Below the pieces are notes generated by a model. It saw only the letters and a list, made by a program, of their open reading frames with translations. It was not told the origin of the DNA and did no database searches. From assembly GCA_030841965.1 (NCBI GenBank), contig JAUUSJ010000133.1, positions 1 to 11,887 of the forward strand: 11,887 nt of DNA, read 5' to 3'. The DNA comes from Blautia sp. (GTDB taxonomy: Bacteria; Bacillota; Clostridia; Lachnospirales; Lachnospiraceae). This document shows positions 1 to 7,079 of the stretch, piece after piece; positions within the stretch are counted from its first letter, which is position 1, and the number at the start of each line of letters is the position of its first letter. The position numbers and the translations under genes are program-made.

Positions 1-165
1 AGTGGAGCGATTTTTCGATATACTTAGCTTTGCCGCTGGAGCACTGTTTGAGCACTGAAAGTGCGAGTTTGCGGGAGGCGGCAAAAATCAGCGTATGTCG
101 AAAAATCGTGGGAACGAACGTGTTTGCGGGACATATACCTGCCTCCTCTTTCTGCGTCTCCCTCC
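1..165 (+). repeat. Structured repeat, copy 1 (5' end cut off by window edge)
   Basis: This is the first of five related copies. The window opens inside helix P2 (GCGATTTTTCGATATAC at about 7-23, pairing with GTATGTCGAAAAATCGT further on). P3 (TTTGCCGCT with AGGCGGCAAA) and the P4 hairpin GCACT-GAA-AGTGC at 52-64 follow. Only the 3' arm of the outer helix P1 is present, ending near 160, and it matches the 3' arm of copy 2 base for base. Similarity to copy 2 stops just after CTGCGTCTCCCTCCA. The terminal inverted repeats of copies 3 and 4 are not clear here; ACAAAAATTTTA at 251-262 may be a decayed trace. Reading frames through it are by-products of the fold. Confidence 0.85.
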
Positions 166-273
166 ACCTTTCTCCCTACCAGTGAACCACAGATAAATAT
201 CATTTACAACGATGATAATGTCTGTATCAGCAGATATATCCGCTTATTACACAAAAATTTTAGTTCGTTTTAA

Positions 274-343
274 TCGTCCACTTTCTTGATAAATCGTCCA
301 AATTGGGGTATAATCTGGACGAAAGGATAATAAGGCTGGACGA
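274..343 (+). promoter_or_regulatory. fic promoter with four operator half-sites
   Basis: A sigma-70-like promoter is visible: TTGATA at 286-291, a 17-bp spacer, then TATAAT at 309-314. Around it lie four copies of one 7-mer: TCGTCCA at 274-280 and 294-300, and its reverse complement TGGACGA at 316-322 and 337-343. Centres are 20-22 bp apart, two helical turns, so all four face the same side of the DNA. One site is inside the -35/-10 spacer and one covers the likely transcription start, which is the layout of a repressor operator. The Fic protein downstream ends in a winged-helix-like region, so autoregulation is the simplest inference. Confidence 0.75.
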
Positions 344-378
344 AAAAATAGCAGAAAGAGTTTCGGCCTAGGTGAAAA

Positions 379-1446
379 ATGAGAAGTTTTGATTATACAA
401 AATTATCAAAAATGATGTGGGACACAGAGATTGTCTCTTATATCGCCAAAATTCATGAATGTAAAGGAAGACAAGAATTATTTGTAAGACAAAAACCCAT
501 CGAATTAAACCGTCTTATTGAGATTGCCAAAATTCAAAGTACAGAATCATCAAACAAAATTGAGGGAATTGTCACAACCGGTACAAGAATGAAACAGTTG
601 ATATCGGAAAAGACAACTCCAAGGAACAGGGATGAAAGTGAAATCATGGGATATAGGGACGTATTAAACACAATCCATGAAAGCCATGATTTCATTCCAA
701 TAAAACCATCTTATATTCTTCAGCTTCACAGAGATTTATTAAAGTGGGCGGGCATGTCATATGGAGGACATTTTAAAAATGTCCAAAACTATATCAATGA
801 AACAAGAATGGACGGTTCACAGTTTACTCGCTTTACTCCAGTTGCACCGTACGAAACAGAAGCAGCAATAGAAGCTATCTGTTCCAGCTACGAAAGAACA
901 CTTGCTCTGGAAATCGTTGACCCGCTAATATTGATTCCTGTATTCATCTGTGATTTCCTATGCATTCATCCGTTCAATGATGGAAATGGACGTATGAGCC
1001 GACTACTCACTCTGCTTCTACTTTATCAAAACGGATACGAAGTCGGAAAATATATCAGCATTGAAAAACAAATTGAAGAAACAAAAGATATTTATTATGA
1101 TGTACTTGAAAAAGCGGATTATGGCTGGCATGAAGAAAAAAATGACCCCACCCCATTTATCAAGTATATGTTAAAAATAATTCTCAAATGTTATACTCAA
1201 TTTGAAGAACGTGTCGGAATAATGAATGCCACTGGAACAAAAAGCAATGCTTACGACATAGTTAAGGGATACGTGGAAGAAAAAATCGGCAAATTTACTA
1301 GCTCAGAAGTAATTGCCGCTTGTCCCAAAATAGGTCGTTCTACCGTTCTAAATGCCCTGAAAAAATTAACAGAAGAAAATATAATTATCAAATACGGAGC
1401 TGGCAGAAGCACTTATTATGTGCGAAGCGACGCATTAAAAAAATAA
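379..1446 (+). CDS. Fic family protein (AMP-transferase) with C-terminal winged-helix domain
   Basis: Fic enzymes usually transfer AMP from ATP to a hydroxyl side chain of a target protein. The 355-residue product has the layout of the common bacterial class II form. A Fic N-terminal region holds the inhibitory-helix motif SNKIEG (residues 58-63, E62 being the residue that blocks ATP in this class). The Fic core carries HPFNDGNGR at 197-205, with catalytic H197 and the phosphate-binding DGNGR intact. Residues about 287-350 resemble a winged helix (SSEVIAACPKIGRSTVLNALKKL). The ATG at 379 follows AGGTG at 370-374. The gene stands alone between two structured repeats with its own promoter and no partner antitoxin, consistent with built-in inhibition. 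The target protein cannot be read from sequence. Confidence 0.93.
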   Translation: MRSFDYTKLSKMMWDTEIVSYIAKIHECKGRQELFVRQKPIELNRLIEIAKIQSTESSNKIEGIVTTGTRMKQLISEKTTPRNRDESEIMGYRDVLNTIHESHDFIPIKPSYILQLHRDLLKWAGMSYGGHFKNVQNYINETRMDGSQFTRFTPVAPYETEAAIEAICSSYERTLALEIVDPLILIPVFICDFLCIHPFNDGNGRMSRLLTLLLLYQNGYEVGKYISIEKQIEETKDIYYDVLEKADYGWHEEKNDPTPFIKYMLKIILKCYTQFEERVGIMNATGTKSNAYDIVKGYVEEKIGKFTSSEVIAACPKIGRSTVLNALKKLTEENIIIKYGAGRSTYYVRSDALKK

Positions 1447-1541
1447 TATACTTGTCTACCCAAACGTAATAATCCGACGATAAAATATATTTGCATACCC
1501 AAAACCCAATTTCAAAACATATAAGTCAAGTCATATTTACT

Positions 1542-1765
1542 GTTTTCGCCAATACACAGCGGAAAGAGGAGGCAGGTATATGCCCCGAAAACGATAGAGA
1601 GTGGAGCGATTTTTCGATATACTTAGCTTTGCCGCTGGAGCACTGTCTGAGTACCGAAGGTACGAGTTTGCGGGAAGCGGCAAAAATCAGCGTATGTCGA
1701 AAAATCGTGGGAACGAACGTGTTTGCGGGACATATACCTGCCTCCTCTTTCTGCGTCTCCCTCCA
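1542..1765 (+). repeat. Structured repeat, copy 2
   Basis: This core copy begins with the conserved box TTTTCGCCAATACACAGCG and ends at TTCTGCGTCT. Helices seen: P1, 1561-1582 with 1731-1752, a nearly perfect stem of over 20 bp; P2, 1606-1622 with 1692-1708; P3, TTTGCCGCT at 1628-1636 with AGCGGCAAA at 1676-1684; P4, GTACC-GAA-GGTAC at 1651-1663. Single-stranded conserved segments are AACGATAGAGAGTGGAG before P2 and GGGAACGAACGTG after it. P4 differs from copy 1 at paired positions yet still pairs. No terminal inverted repeats like those of copies 3 and 4 are evident at its edges. It fills most of the fic-Nudix gap; I see no separate terminator for fic. Confidence 0.9.
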
Positions 1766-1857
1766 TCTTAAATTCCCATAACCACTTGACTCCGCTCCAA
1801 AAATTCGTTAGAGTTATAATCAGCACAATTATAATGAAAAGAAAGGATTGAATAAAT

Positions 1858-2361
1858 ATGGAATTTTGGGATATTTATGATAAAAACAAACAAAAAACTG
1901 GGCGTACAATGAAGAGAAATGACTGGTGTCTAAAAGATGACGAGTACCATCTAACTGTTCTCGGAGTCATCGCCAAACCCGACGGAAAATTTTTAATCAC
2001 AAAACGTGTCATGACAAAAAACTGGGCGCCTGGCTGGTGGGAAGTATCTGGAGGCGCTGCCATGGCAGGTGAGGAATCCAAAGACGCCGTTCTTCGAGAG
2101 GTAAAAGAAGAGACAGGACTTGACGTATCCAACTGGGATGGCGGCTATCTCTTCTCTTATAAGCGAGAAAATCCCGGCGAGGGAGATAATTATTTCGTTG
2201 ATATTTACCGCTTCATCGGAGACTTTGACGAGAGTGACTTAAACTTTCAAGAAGGCGAGATAGACGGATATATGCTCGCCACAACAGATGAAATCAAAGC
2301 CTTTGCGCAAGAAGGAATCTTCCTCCACTACGACAGCATCAAACAAGCCTTTGAACTCTAA
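1858..2361 (+). CDS. Nudix hydrolase
   Basis: Nudix enzymes hydrolyse nucleoside diphosphates linked to another group, using a metal held by the Nudix box. The box is complete in this 167-residue protein: G66-x5-E72-x7-R80-E81-x2-E84-E85-x-G87-L88, matching GX5EX7REUXEEXGU. The N-terminus (WDIYDKNKQKTGR) and the following GEYHL-like stretch (DDEYHLTVLG) resemble the Idi/YfcD-like group common in Firmicutes, but substrate specificity cannot be assigned. The ATG at 1858 follows AAAGGA at 1842-1847. TATAAT at 1815-1820 could be a -10 box, but no good -35 lies at the right distance, so the promoter is uncertain. It is a single-gene unit between repeat copy 2 and a terminator. Confidence 0.9.
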   Translation: MEFWDIYDKNKQKTGRTMKRNDWCLKDDEYHLTVLGVIAKPDGKFLITKRVMTKNWAPGWWEVSGGAAMAGEESKDAVLREVKEETGLDVSNWDGGYLFSYKRENPGEGDNYFVDIYRFIGDFDESDLNFQEGEIDGYMLATTDEIKAFAQEGIFLHYDSIKQAFEL

Positions 2362-2375
2362 TTCTACATACATCC

Positions 2376-2418
2376 AAAAAAGAGAGAATCTTCCAAAGAA
2401 AATTCTCTCTTTTTTTAT
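2376..2418. terminator. Bidirectional terminator between convergent Nudix and ABC genes
   Basis: AAAGAGAGAAT pairs with ATTCTCTCTTT across a loop of about 12 bases. A run of T follows on the plus strand, and the mirror-image A-rich flank supplies a T run on the minus strand. It sits 15 bp after the Nudix stop and about 90 bp past the ATPase stop, so it can end both transcripts. Confidence 0.85.
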
Positions 2419-2509
2419 TTTTCGAAGACATAATCGTATCTTTGCCAATCCTATACTATACTCCTATTAAGTATACTTTCCCATCCTCTCTCCAAGGCAG
2501 AATACCATA

Positions 2510-3295
2510 TCATCCCTGTGTATACCTTGACAAAAACTGCTTTGTTCTCTCCTCCTGTGGATTATCGATTACCTGTTTTGCATCGCCCTGCTCCACGATA
2601 TATCCGCCGTCCATAAAAATAATCTGGTCAGCGACATCTCTCGCAAACGCCATCTCATGCGTGACAATAATCATCGTCGTCTTTTGCTCTGCAAGTCCAC
2701 GGATAACCTTTAAAACCTCGCCAGTAAGCTCTGGGTCCAAAGCGGAAGTCGGCTCGTCAAAGCATAAAATATCTGGCTTAAGTGCGAGCGCTCTCGCAAT
2801 CGCGACACGCTGCTGCTGTCCACCAGAAAGCTGATGTGGATAGTGGTCTGCTCGGTCTGCAAGTCCCATCATATCTAAGAGAGCTCTTGCGTGAGCCTCA
2901 ATCTCCTCAAAAATCACCTTTTTCTTCTGCTTAAAATCTGGGCTCTCCTTCGCCAATAATTGCTCCGCGAGCATGACATTCTCAAGCGCTGTATACTGCG
3001 GAAATAAATGAAACGCCTGAAATACCATCCCAAAATGAAGGCGCTTACTGCGAAGCTCCTTCTCATCCATCTTCGTCGGCGTGGACGCATCAAATATCTT
3101 TTCGCCCTTTACGAAAATACTTCCCTGATTTGGTCTCTCCAAAAAATTCAGACAGCGAAGTAATGTCGTCTTGCCCGAGCCAGAGGAACCGATAATCGCA
3201 AGTGCATTTCCCTCCTCGAGAGAAAAACTGACGTCCCTTAATACCTTTGTACTCCCAAAATGCTTTTCAATATTTTGAACTTCTAATATCGCCAT
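2510..3295 (-). CDS. Polar amino acid ABC transporter, ATP-binding protein
   Basis: This is the cytoplasmic ATPase that powers uptake of a polar amino acid (GlnQ/HisP-like). All ABC motifs are intact over 261 residues: Walker A GSSGSGKT (36-43), Q-loop Q93, signature LSGGQ (156-160), Walker B ILCFDE (176-181), D-loop SALD (184-187) and switch H213 in THEM. Length is slightly above the usual 240-250 residues because of an insertion around 112-130 between the Q-loop and the signature. It is the last gene of a minus-strand operon. Its AGGAGGG ribosome binding site (3303-3309) overlaps the permease stop codon, and 12 bp separate the two genes, so the pair is probably translationally coupled. The exact amino acid transported is not determined by the ATPase. 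Confidence 0.96.
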   Translation of the reverse strand: MAILEVQNIEKHFGSTKVLRDVSFSLEEGNALAIIGSSGSGKTTLLRCLNFLERPNQGSIFVKGEKIFDASTPTKMDEKELRSKRLHFGMVFQAFHLFPQYTALENVMLAEQLLAKESPDFKQKKKVIFEEIEAHARALLDMMGLADRADHYPHQLSGGQQQRVAIARALALKPDILCFDEPTSALDPELTGEVLKVIRGLAEQKTTMIIVTHEMAFARDVADQIIFMDGGYIVEQGDAKQVIDNPQEERTKQFLSRYTQG

Positions 3296-3307
3296 TCTTC
3301 TTCCCTC

Positions 3308-3964
3308 CTATCTAAAATAACTTAATTTCTTCTCAATATAGTTAAACACCAATGTCAAAATTCCGACAAATAAGAGGTAGAAGACACCCGTATAAAATAA
3401 TGGCCATGTGATACCTGCGGACTTCATAAACGAAAATCCCGCAAAAGTAAGCTCATACGCGGCAATCATTCTCGCAATAGAAGTATCCTTTACAAGAGTG
3501 ATAATCTCATTGGACATCGGTGGAATAATTCTCTTAATCATCTGAAGCAAAGTAATCTTAAAGAAAATCTGACTCTTTGTCATTCCAAGCACCTCTCCTG
3601 CCTCGCGCTGTCCGACAGGAACACCCTCAATGCCGCCTCGGAAAATAACAGAAAAATAGCAGGCATAATTAATTGCAAATGCGACAACTGTCGCTGTAAT
3701 ACGTCCCGCCTCGTCTCCGCTCCAAATATTATGTCCAAGCCACATACCTGGACCATAGAAAATAATAATCAACTGAAGCATAAGAGGTGTGCCTCGAATT
3801 ACCCATACAAATACTTGTACAAGATAACGAAGTGGTTTCCACTTACTCATGCTTCCAAACGCTAAAACTAGACCAATCGGAAGGGCAAAAACTAATGTCA
3901 AAAAGAAAATCTGCGCCGTCGTCGCCAAACCTAGCAAAAGCTCCTGGGTTACATTCCAAAACAT
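3308..3964 (-). CDS. Polar amino acid ABC transporter, permease
   Basis: This is the membrane channel subunit (HisM/GlnP-like) of the amino acid importer. The 218-residue protein is strongly hydrophobic with about five transmembrane segments (for example around 12-38, 47-72, 88-108 and 184-208). The coupling loop that contacts the ATPase is seen at REAGEVLGMTKSQIFFKI (120-137), the EAA motif of this family, followed by IIPPMSNEIITLVKDTS, which is also typical. RGTPLMLQ at 58-65 is a further family hallmark. Only one permease gene is present, so the transporter is likely a homodimer in the membrane. The ATG at 3964 follows AAAGGAG. A 270-bp structured spacer separates it from the binding-protein gene. 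Confidence 0.95.
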   Translation of the reverse strand: MFWNVTQELLLGLATTAQIFFLTLVFALPIGLVLAFGSMSKWKPLRYLVQVFVWVIRGTPLMLQLIIIFYGPGMWLGHNIWSGDEAGRITATVVAFAINYACYFSVIFRGGIEGVPVGQREAGEVLGMTKSQIFFKITLLQMIKRIIPPMSNEIITLVKDTSIARMIAAYELTFAGFSFMKSAGITWPLFYTGVFYLLFVGILTLVFNYIEKKLSYFR

Positions 3965-3996
3965 TTTTTATTCTCCTTTATCTTCATGATAATATT

Positions 3997-4061
3997 GGGG
4001 TTAAAAGGTCTTTTGACCCCTATAATACCGAATTGCTCCGCACAACGTGCTCCCGCAATTC
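3997..4061 (-). repeat. Two small hairpins before the permease gene
   Basis: GGGGTTAAAAG at 3997-4007 pairs with CTTTTGACCCC at 4010-4020, leaving a two-base loop. Next to it GAATTGC (4030-4036) pairs with GCAATTC (4055-4061), enclosing an inner GCAC-AAC-GTGC hairpin. Both lie in the leader of the permease within the transporter transcript. The GGGGTCAAAA/TTTTGACCCC pattern recurs in the dehydratase leader (7842-7898). Confidence 0.55.
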
Positions 4062-4095
4062 TCATACTCATTTTTGTAAAATAAATTCTTTCTTT

Positions 4096-4141
4096 AGAGT
4101 AGAGAAAACCTACCAACTCAAGATAATAGGTACTCTACTCT
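4096..4141 (-). other. Hairpin in the binding-protein/permease spacer
   Basis: AGAGTAGAG (4096-4104) is complementary to CTCTACTCT (4133-4141), with a second inner pairing ACCTA/TAGGT. It belongs to a series of hairpins that fills the spacer. A role in mRNA stability or attenuation is inference. Confidence 0.5.
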
Positions 4142-4147
4142 GCCACA

Positions 4148-4217
4148 ATATAAAAGGATGTTGCTATCTTCTTCTCTTCCTTAAAAAGAACGATTCGCCT
4201 GCAACATCCTTTATATA
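4148..4217 (-). terminator. Large hairpin after the binding-protein gene, possible partial terminator
   Basis: AAAGGATGTTGC (4153-4164) and GCAACATCCTTT (4201-4212) form a perfect 12-bp stem, extended by A/T pairs, with a loop of about 36 bases. On the minus strand it begins 17 bases past the binding-protein stop and is followed by a T-rich stretch (TTTTATATTG). Such elements typically let binding protein be made in excess over permease and ATPase, by leaky termination or by protecting the upstream mRNA. Confidence 0.6.
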
Positions 4218-4234
4218 CTTTCATTTACCACATA

Positions 4235-5062
4235 TTAATTCGCTGGAACCACAACTACCTGAGCATTATTACAGTAAGGAACTGTACATTCCATCGCCTC
4301 TTTTACCTCATCTGTAAGTGTCATACCATTCCATACAACATCAATATTCTTAGAGTCAAGCTCCATTGACTTTGTATCCCAGTCAATCTCTACAAACTCA
4401 GCCTCCACGCCGAGCTTCTCAGCTACAATACGAGCCATATCTGCGTCAAATCCAATCCACTCGTCGCCGTCTTTATAATCCATTGGCTCAAAATCTGTAA
4501 TACCAACGATGAGAGAGCCTTTTCCCTTAATATAAGCGACATCACCGTCAGCTGCCTCTTCATATGTAGCTTCTTTTTGCTCTACTAAGGATTCCTGTAC
4601 ACCGTACTTCTTAGCTGTCTCTAACATAGAACCATCCGTATATGTCTCATAGAAAACAGAGTTGATAAATGCTGCAAGGTCAGAACCTTTACGACATCCA
4701 ACGCCGTACTCCTCTGTTGTGAGCTCCTCTGTATGCTTTAAATCTGAATAGCTTGTTCCCTCACCAATCATGGCACCTGCCATCAAAAGGTCGATAATCG
4801 CTGCGTTAGATGTTCCAGCTTTCACTTCCATAAGGGCGTCTGCCTGAGAGGCAACGGAATTATACTTATATCCCTTTTCTATCGCTGCCGCTTCACCTGC
4901 GGAACCAGCCTCTACCGCATAAACAAGAGAACTAGAATCTGAGCTTTCTGTTCCCTCCGTGTTAGACGCTGTTGTGCTGCCAGAATCTCCAGAGCCGCCA
5001 CATGCCGCCAAGGACAAAGTCATCATTGCCAAACTTAAAAATACTGCGATTTTCTTTCTCAT
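4235..5062 (-). CDS. Amino acid ABC transporter substrate-binding lipoprotein, circularly permuted
   Basis: This is the extracytoplasmic receptor of the importer. Residues 1-20 are a lipoprotein signal with lipobox LAAC, C21 being lipidated, followed by a Ser/Gly/Thr-rich linker to about 45. The family's normal order is lobe 1 (starting GxLxVGITDFxPM), hinge, then lobe 2 (AVEAGSAGE...). Here the order is reversed: AVEAGSAGEAAA is at 49-60, the lobe-2 ligand-site segment AIIDLLMA at 88-95, and the usual C-terminal helices end near 160. After a linker, the usual N-terminus GSLIVGITDFEPMDY appears at 182-196, and the protein stops at the first hinge strand (AQVVVVPAN, 267-275). Nothing seems missing; total length (275) is normal. 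A GGAGG ribosome binding site precedes the ATG. First gene of the operon. Confidence 0.92.
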   Translation of the reverse strand: MRKKIAVFLSLAMMTLSLAACGGSGDSGSTTASNTEGTESSDSSSLVYAVEAGSAGEAAAIEKGYKYNSVASQADALMEVKAGTSNAAIIDLLMAGAMIGEGTSYSDLKHTEELTTEEYGVGCRKGSDLAAFINSVFYETYTDGSMLETAKKYGVQESLVEQKEATYEEAADGDVAYIKGKGSLIVGITDFEPMDYKDGDEWIGFDADMARIVAEKLGVEAEFVEIDWDTKSMELDSKNIDVVWNGMTLTDEVKEAMECTVPYCNNAQVVVVPAN

Positions 5063-5217
5063 TTTTATATAATCCTCCTTGTTCGTATGCCAAGTTAGTA
5101 TATATCTTTTGCCGCATTCCTCTCCCCGCTTTTCTCATCTTGTCTATCCACATCAAATAAATCAAAATACACGCTAATTCTATATTCTCTTGGCTACTGT
5201 CTTTCCATTTTGCTACT

Positions 5218-5246
5218 ATTCTATCACAGCGTTCTGATAAAGTAAA
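5218..5246 (-). promoter_or_regulatory. Promoter of the ABC transporter operon
   Basis: On the minus strand TTTACT (complement of 5241-5246) and TAGAAT (complement of 5218-5223) are separated by exactly 17 bp. Transcription would start near 5211, leaving a leader of about 150 bases in which I recognise no riboswitch. Repeat copy 3 ends 20 bp upstream of the -35 box. Confidence 0.6.
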
Positions 5247-5265
5247 GAAGTAATGGATAAAAAAG

Positions 5266-5645
5266 TAGTGTAAAATTTTTGTTAGTTGGGTAATTGCTGT
5301 GGTGGGGGGAGATGCAAAGAGAAGAGTGAGGATAGACGCGAAGAGAGTCCGCAGATATGTCCTCTAAAAACACGCTCGTTCCCACGGTTTTTCGACATAC
5401 GCCGATTTATGCCGCTTCCCGCAAACTCGCGCCTTTGGCGCTCAAACAGTGCTCCAGCGGCAAAGCTAAGTATATCGAAAAACCGCTCCACTCTCTATCG
5501 TTTTTAGAGGACATATCTGCGGACTCTCTTCGCTGTGTATTGGCAAAACACTATAACATTATAAAATTCTTTTTTTAGAAGAATAATTACTACATAGTTT
5601 CAATATAAGTTCTTCGCTCTTTTTATTTACAGAAATTTTACGCTA
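5266..5645 (-). mobile_element. MITE-like element with structured core, copy 3 (complete)
   Basis: This is a complete element, inverted relative to copies 1, 2 and 4. Its ends are GTGTAAAATTTTTGTTAGT (from 5268) and, inverted, GCGTAAAATTTCTGTAAAT (to 5643), matching at 15 of 19 positions and flanked by TA (5266-5267, 5644-5645). The core spans about 5333-5550. P1 is a 34-bp essentially perfect stem, P2 and P3 are as in the other copies, and P4 reads GCGCC-AAA-GGCGC on the minus strand. About 90 bp on one side of the core and about 60 bp on the other are shared with copy 4. No transposase is encoded. It sits between the ABC operon promoter and the antiporter terminator. Confidence 0.85.
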
Positions 5646-5654
5646 TCTTATCAA

Positions 5655-5702
5655 ATAAAAAATATCAAGACTTCTCTCCGAAAGGAAAGAAATCTTGATA
5701 TA
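5655..5702 (-). terminator. Terminator of the antiporter gene
   Basis: An 18-bp stem (5662-5679 with 5684-5701) closes on a GAAA/TTTC tetraloop and is followed on the minus strand by TTTTTT. Two positions pair as G-U only when read on the minus strand, which fits termination of the antiporter transcript. About 95 bp with no recognised feature separate it from the antiporter stop. Confidence 0.85.
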
Positions 5703-5795
5703 AAACAGAAGCTTCTATAAATCATCAGTATATTATCTATATTGAGAATTATCTTCTCTTGTGAAGCATATAATTTTGACCTTGGTATTCTATTC

Positions 5796-6734
5796 TTATA
5801 CGATTAAACTTATAAAATATACGGCGTACGTAAGCAATAATATCACGCCTCCTGGTCTTGTGAGCTCTCTTTTTTTTCTGCTTGCAAGCCATAAAATAAT
5901 GAGAGCCAAAATTGCAACAAGAGAATCCACAATGAAACTTGACTCAAATGGAATCGGAGTAATTGTCGCTGTGAGACCGATTATCAATAAAATATTGAAA
6001 ATATTGCTTCCAAGTATATTTCCGATGGCGATATCTGCATTTCCCTTGCGAGCGGCCGTAACAGAAGTTACCAATTCTGGGAGTGAAGTTCCAAAAGCGA
6101 CGATAGTAAGCCCGATAATACGCTCACTCAGACCGACAATTCTTGCGATGGTCGTTGCACCGTCCACCGTCAAATCACTTCCGAGTACGACACAGACTCC
6201 TCCCAAAATGACGAAGGCAATACACTTCCAAACTGGCATGGTATCTGGTCTTTTTTCCTTTTTCTCTTTCTTAATACTGCCCCGAGAGAGGAAGAAAAGG
6301 TAAATCGAATATCCTATAAATAAAAGTATTAAAATCATACCCTCGATAAATACAATCTCCCTTCCTATCCATCCCATCACAAGCACCAAAGCTGTGATAA
6401 AAATACAAAATGGAATATCGTATCTTAACGCAGTCCGAGGTATCAAGATTGGAATAATAATGGAAGTAATTCCCAAAATCACTAAAACATTTAAAATATT
6501 ACTTCCGAGTACATTTCCAAGTGTAATTCCTGCATTTCCCTTCGTCGCTGCTGTGATACTGACAGAAAGCTCTGGCAAGCTTGTTCCGATAGCTACAATA
6601 GTAAGACCTACAACCAACTGCGGTATTCCAAACTTTGTAGCGATATCTGACGCACCCTCCACGAATAAATCTGCCCCTTTTACTAACATAAATAAACCTG
6701 CAACTAATACGATAAATTGTATAATGATTGTCAT
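5796..6734 (-). CDS. CaCA-family calcium/sodium (cation) antiporter
   Basis: This integral membrane exchanger moves a divalent cation against Na+ or H+ and belongs to the YrbG-like branch. The 312-residue protein shows the two inverted alpha repeats of the family. Repeat 1 has GTSLPE at 50-55 and GNVLGSN at 73-79; repeat 2 has GTSLPE at 215-220 and GNILGSN at 238-244. The acidic residues E55 and E220 are the cation-coordinating positions. About ten hydrophobic segments flank a charged cytoplasmic loop at 151-166. The ATG at 6734 is preceded by AGGAGG and GAGAGG. The leader carries a probable manganese-sensing riboswitch, so Mn2+ export is a more likely job than calcium handling, but this is inferred from the regulation. 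It is a single-gene transcript. Confidence 0.93.
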   Translation of the reverse strand: MTIIIQFIVLVAGLFMLVKGADLFVEGASDIATKFGIPQLVVGLTIVAIGTSLPELSVSITAATKGNAGITLGNVLGSNILNVLVILGITSIIIPILIPRTALRYDIPFCIFITALVLVMGWIGREIVFIEGMILILLFIGYSIYLFFLSRGSIKKEKKEKRPDTMPVWKCIAFVILGGVCVVLGSDLTVDGATTIARIVGLSERIIGLTIVAFGTSLPELVTSVTAARKGNADIAIGNILGSNIFNILLIIGLTATITPIPFESSFIVDSLVAILALIILWLASRKKRELTRPGGVILLLTYAVYFISLIV

Positions 6735-6785
6735 TCCTCTCCATCCTCCTAGTTTTATTTTTTGCTCTCACACACTCAATTGACA

Positions 6786-6917
6786 ACAAAAATAAGACTT
6801 CTGCTGCCTTACAACAAAAGTCTCGCTACTTCGTTACTTTCCGGATTGAACAAACAATCGTCTTGACGAAAAGCAAACATATACTTTTCTCTGTATATGC
6901 CAGCTACTCCCTTTTCC
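6786..6917 (-). ncRNA. yybP-ykoY-type (Mn2+) riboswitch with terminator
   Basis: Read on the minus strand, the leader begins GGAAAAGGGAGTAGC, the conserved loop-1 signature of yybP-ykoY RNAs. A hairpin (CATATAC...GTATATG) follows, then CGTCAAGACG, which fits the loop-3 signature. The 3' end has the form usual in Clostridia: AGACTTTTGTTG pairs with CAGCAGAAGTCT (6795-6806 with 6812-6823) and TATTTTTG follows, giving an intrinsic terminator. In this class Mn2+ binding favours read-through and raises expression of a metal exporter, which suits the antiporter downstream. The call rests on recognised motifs; no covariance model was run. Confidence 0.85.
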
Positions 6918-6920
6918 AAG

Positions 6921-6949
6921 ACTATAACAATCAAATAAAAATTTGTCAA
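6921..6949 (-). promoter_or_regulatory. Promoter of the riboswitch-antiporter transcript
   Basis: A perfect TTGACA (complement of 6944-6949), a 17-bp spacer and TATAGT (complement of 6921-6926) place the start just before the riboswitch aptamer. Confidence 0.85.
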
Positions 6950-7079
6950 CCCATGATTTCTTTTTTTTTATTCTTCCTAAGATATCAGATATTTCTTTTT
7001 CTTTATCATGCTGTACCTAGCATTATTTCTACACTTTCTCGCTCTCCTATCTTTTATGATACTTTATCATGCTTTATAA

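Noticed and set aside
1491..1826. Open frames of 60-100 codons through the repeat copies, on both strands, some with similar peptides containing SLREAAKISVCRK
   Set aside because: The similarity comes from the repeated DNA fold. Frames shift between copies, changes follow base pairing rather than codon position, and no ribosome binding sites precede them.
5063..5217. Amino-acid riboswitch in the leader of the ABC operon
   Set aside because: I found no glycine, lysine or glutamine riboswitch signature in these 150 bases.
5266..5645. Insertion sequence with its own transposase
   Set aside because: The element is under 400 bp and holds no frame resembling a transposase, so it can only be non-autonomous.
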